Notes under the pieces: generated by a model
What the model was told of the DNA's origin: nothing
The model's input: only the letters and a program-made list of their open reading frames with translations
Database searches by the model: none
Program-made: the position numbers and the translations under genes
DNA from: an uncultured bacterium
GTDB taxonomy: Bacteria > Actinomycetota > Coriobacteriia > Coriobacteriales > Coriobacteriaceae
Assembly: GCA_905215195.1 (NCBI GenBank)
Contig: CAJMPF010000020.1
Coordinates: 1 to 14,112, forward strand
DNA length: 14,112 bases
Reading direction: 5' to 3'
Part shown: piece after piece, positions 13,260 through 14,112 of the stretch
Layout: each line of letters starts with the position of its first letter
How positions within the stretch are numbered: the first letter of the stretch is position 1

Positions 13260-14112
13260 TTAGCTCCTCGAATGTGCGACAAAACGACTATGGAGCAGAC
13301 CGATCACAAATGCCACCACAGCAACCGGTGCCCACGCAGCACCGATGTCCGCCAGCGGCAGCGCATCGAACGGCAGCCACGTGCCCGCAAAGAACGCGTC
13401 GCGAACCGAGGTGATCACGCTCTGCACCGCGACAACGCCGCCGACCCAGACCCACACCTGCGGATGCGCGTCACAAAAGCCGTGCACCAAGCCCATCAGT
13501 ACCAGCACGATGGCAACGGGATACAAGGCGTTGAGCATAGGTACTGAGAACATAAGGATCACGTCGAGGCCCACGTTGGAGAGCACGCACGAAAACGCCG
13601 CGAACACAAAGGCGAGAATCGCAAAGGGACGGCGCATGGCCTCCTCGGAGGCCTCCGCTCCCCCTTCGACCACATAAGTCTCGCAGAAGTAACGCGAGCA
13701 GCAGCTGATGAGGCCGATGCACACGTTCATGCAGGCGAGGAAGAAAATCGCAAATACCACAACCGTGCCGGCAAGGCCAAAGTGCATGGAGGCCGAGCGA
13801 GCAAGGATTGCAGCGCCGTTAGTGGCGTCGGGCATCACGGTGCCGAGCTGCATACCGGCAAGGGCCAAGCCGCAATAGATGATGGCCATGAGCACGCCGG
13901 CGATCACACCCGAACGCGAGATCTCGAAGGCCACGCGCCTATCGTCGGTAACGCCCAACTCGTGGATGGTCTCGGCGATGATGATGCCGAAGGCGAGCGA
14001 CGCGAGCAGGTCCATGGTCTGGTAGCCGTCGAGGAAGCCGCGTGCGATCTGGTTTGTGGAGTAGTCGCCCATCGGGTTGGCCGGGATGCCGATGCCGTGG
14101 ATCAGGCAGGCG
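13260..14112 (-). CDS. brnQ: Branched-chain amino acid carrier BrnQ (LIVCS family), C-terminal part
   Basis: The frame is open to the right edge, so the 5' part of the gene is outside; 283 codons are present. An internal ATG at 14072 is not the start, because the residues before it continue the protein (IHGIGIPANP). Membrane segments and family stretches are visible: GYQTMDLLASLAFGIIIAE matches E. coli GYLTMDTLGAMVFGIVIVN; TNGAAILARSAS, FFLACMNVCIGLISCCSRYF and LSNVGLDVILMFSVPMLNALYP also correspond. BrnQ imports leucine, isoleucine and valine with Na+ or H+. It ends at a TAA 12 bases before the tRNA -35. No terminator with a T tract is seen beyond the spacer palindrome. Confidence 0.92.
   Translation of the reverse strand, partial: ACLIHGIGIPANPMGDYSTNQIARGFLDGYQTMDLLASLAFGIIIAETIHELGVTDDRRVAFEISRSGVIAGVLMAIIYCGLALAGMQLGTVMPDATNGAAILARSASMHFGLAGTVVVFAIFFLACMNVCIGLISCCSRYFCETYVVEGGAEASEEAMRRPFAILAFVFAAFSCVLSNVGLDVILMFSVPMLNALYPVAIVLVLMGLVHGFCDAHPQVWVWVGGVVAVQSVITSVRDAFFAGTWLPFDALPLADIGAAWAPVAVVAFVIGLLHSRFVAHSRS

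Overview
This GC-rich bacterial window most resembles the class Coriobacteriia (Collinsella-like). That assignment is an inference from gene content and base composition, with no database search. About 70% of it is one minus-strand gene cluster for a formate hydrogenlyase of the hydrogenase-4 (Hyf, FHL-2) type. It is read from right to left as hydN, fdhF, hyfA, hyfB, hyfC, hyfD, hyfE, hyfF and the first 49 codons of hyfG, which runs off the left edge. FdhF is a selenocysteine formate dehydrogenase H. Its in-frame UGA (9302-9304) falls at residue 140, as in E. coli FdhF, and a SECIS-like hairpin follows directly. Naive gene calling splits the gene in two there.

How the genes work together: FdhF oxidises formate to CO2. 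Electrons pass through the iron-sulfur proteins HydN and HyfA to the soluble hydrogenase arm, which begins with HyfG and mostly lies outside the window. That arm sits on membrane subunits HyfB, C, D, E and F, which resemble complex I and Mrp antiporter subunits and may pump ions. The hyf genes are tightly packed (overlaps or gaps of 3 to 17 bases). A strong 13-bp hairpin separates fdhF from hyfA. HyfC has no stop codon at its expected end: its frame runs about 180 bases into hyfD.

The 430-base gap 10315-10744 holds the hydN leader, with two long perfect inverted repeats, and the upstream region of a plus-strand type II toxin-antitoxin pair (10745-11537). The pair is a RelB/DinJ-like antitoxin overlapping a PIN-domain toxin by 8 bases. 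The toxin appears to have lost two of the usual acidic active-site residues. Next is a plus-strand gene (11793-12800) for an AbiEi-like protein with a PD-(D/E)XK nuclease-like C-terminus. It is bracketed by two copies of a perfect hairpin repeat sharing an identical 22-base arm.

The right end is on the minus strand: tRNA-Gly(TCC) and tRNA-Pro(TGG) with a clear promoter and terminator, then the C-terminal part of a BrnQ-type branched-chain amino acid carrier cut by the window edge. Long open frames opposite the hyf genes are mirror-image shadows of GC-rich coding sequence and are not annotated.
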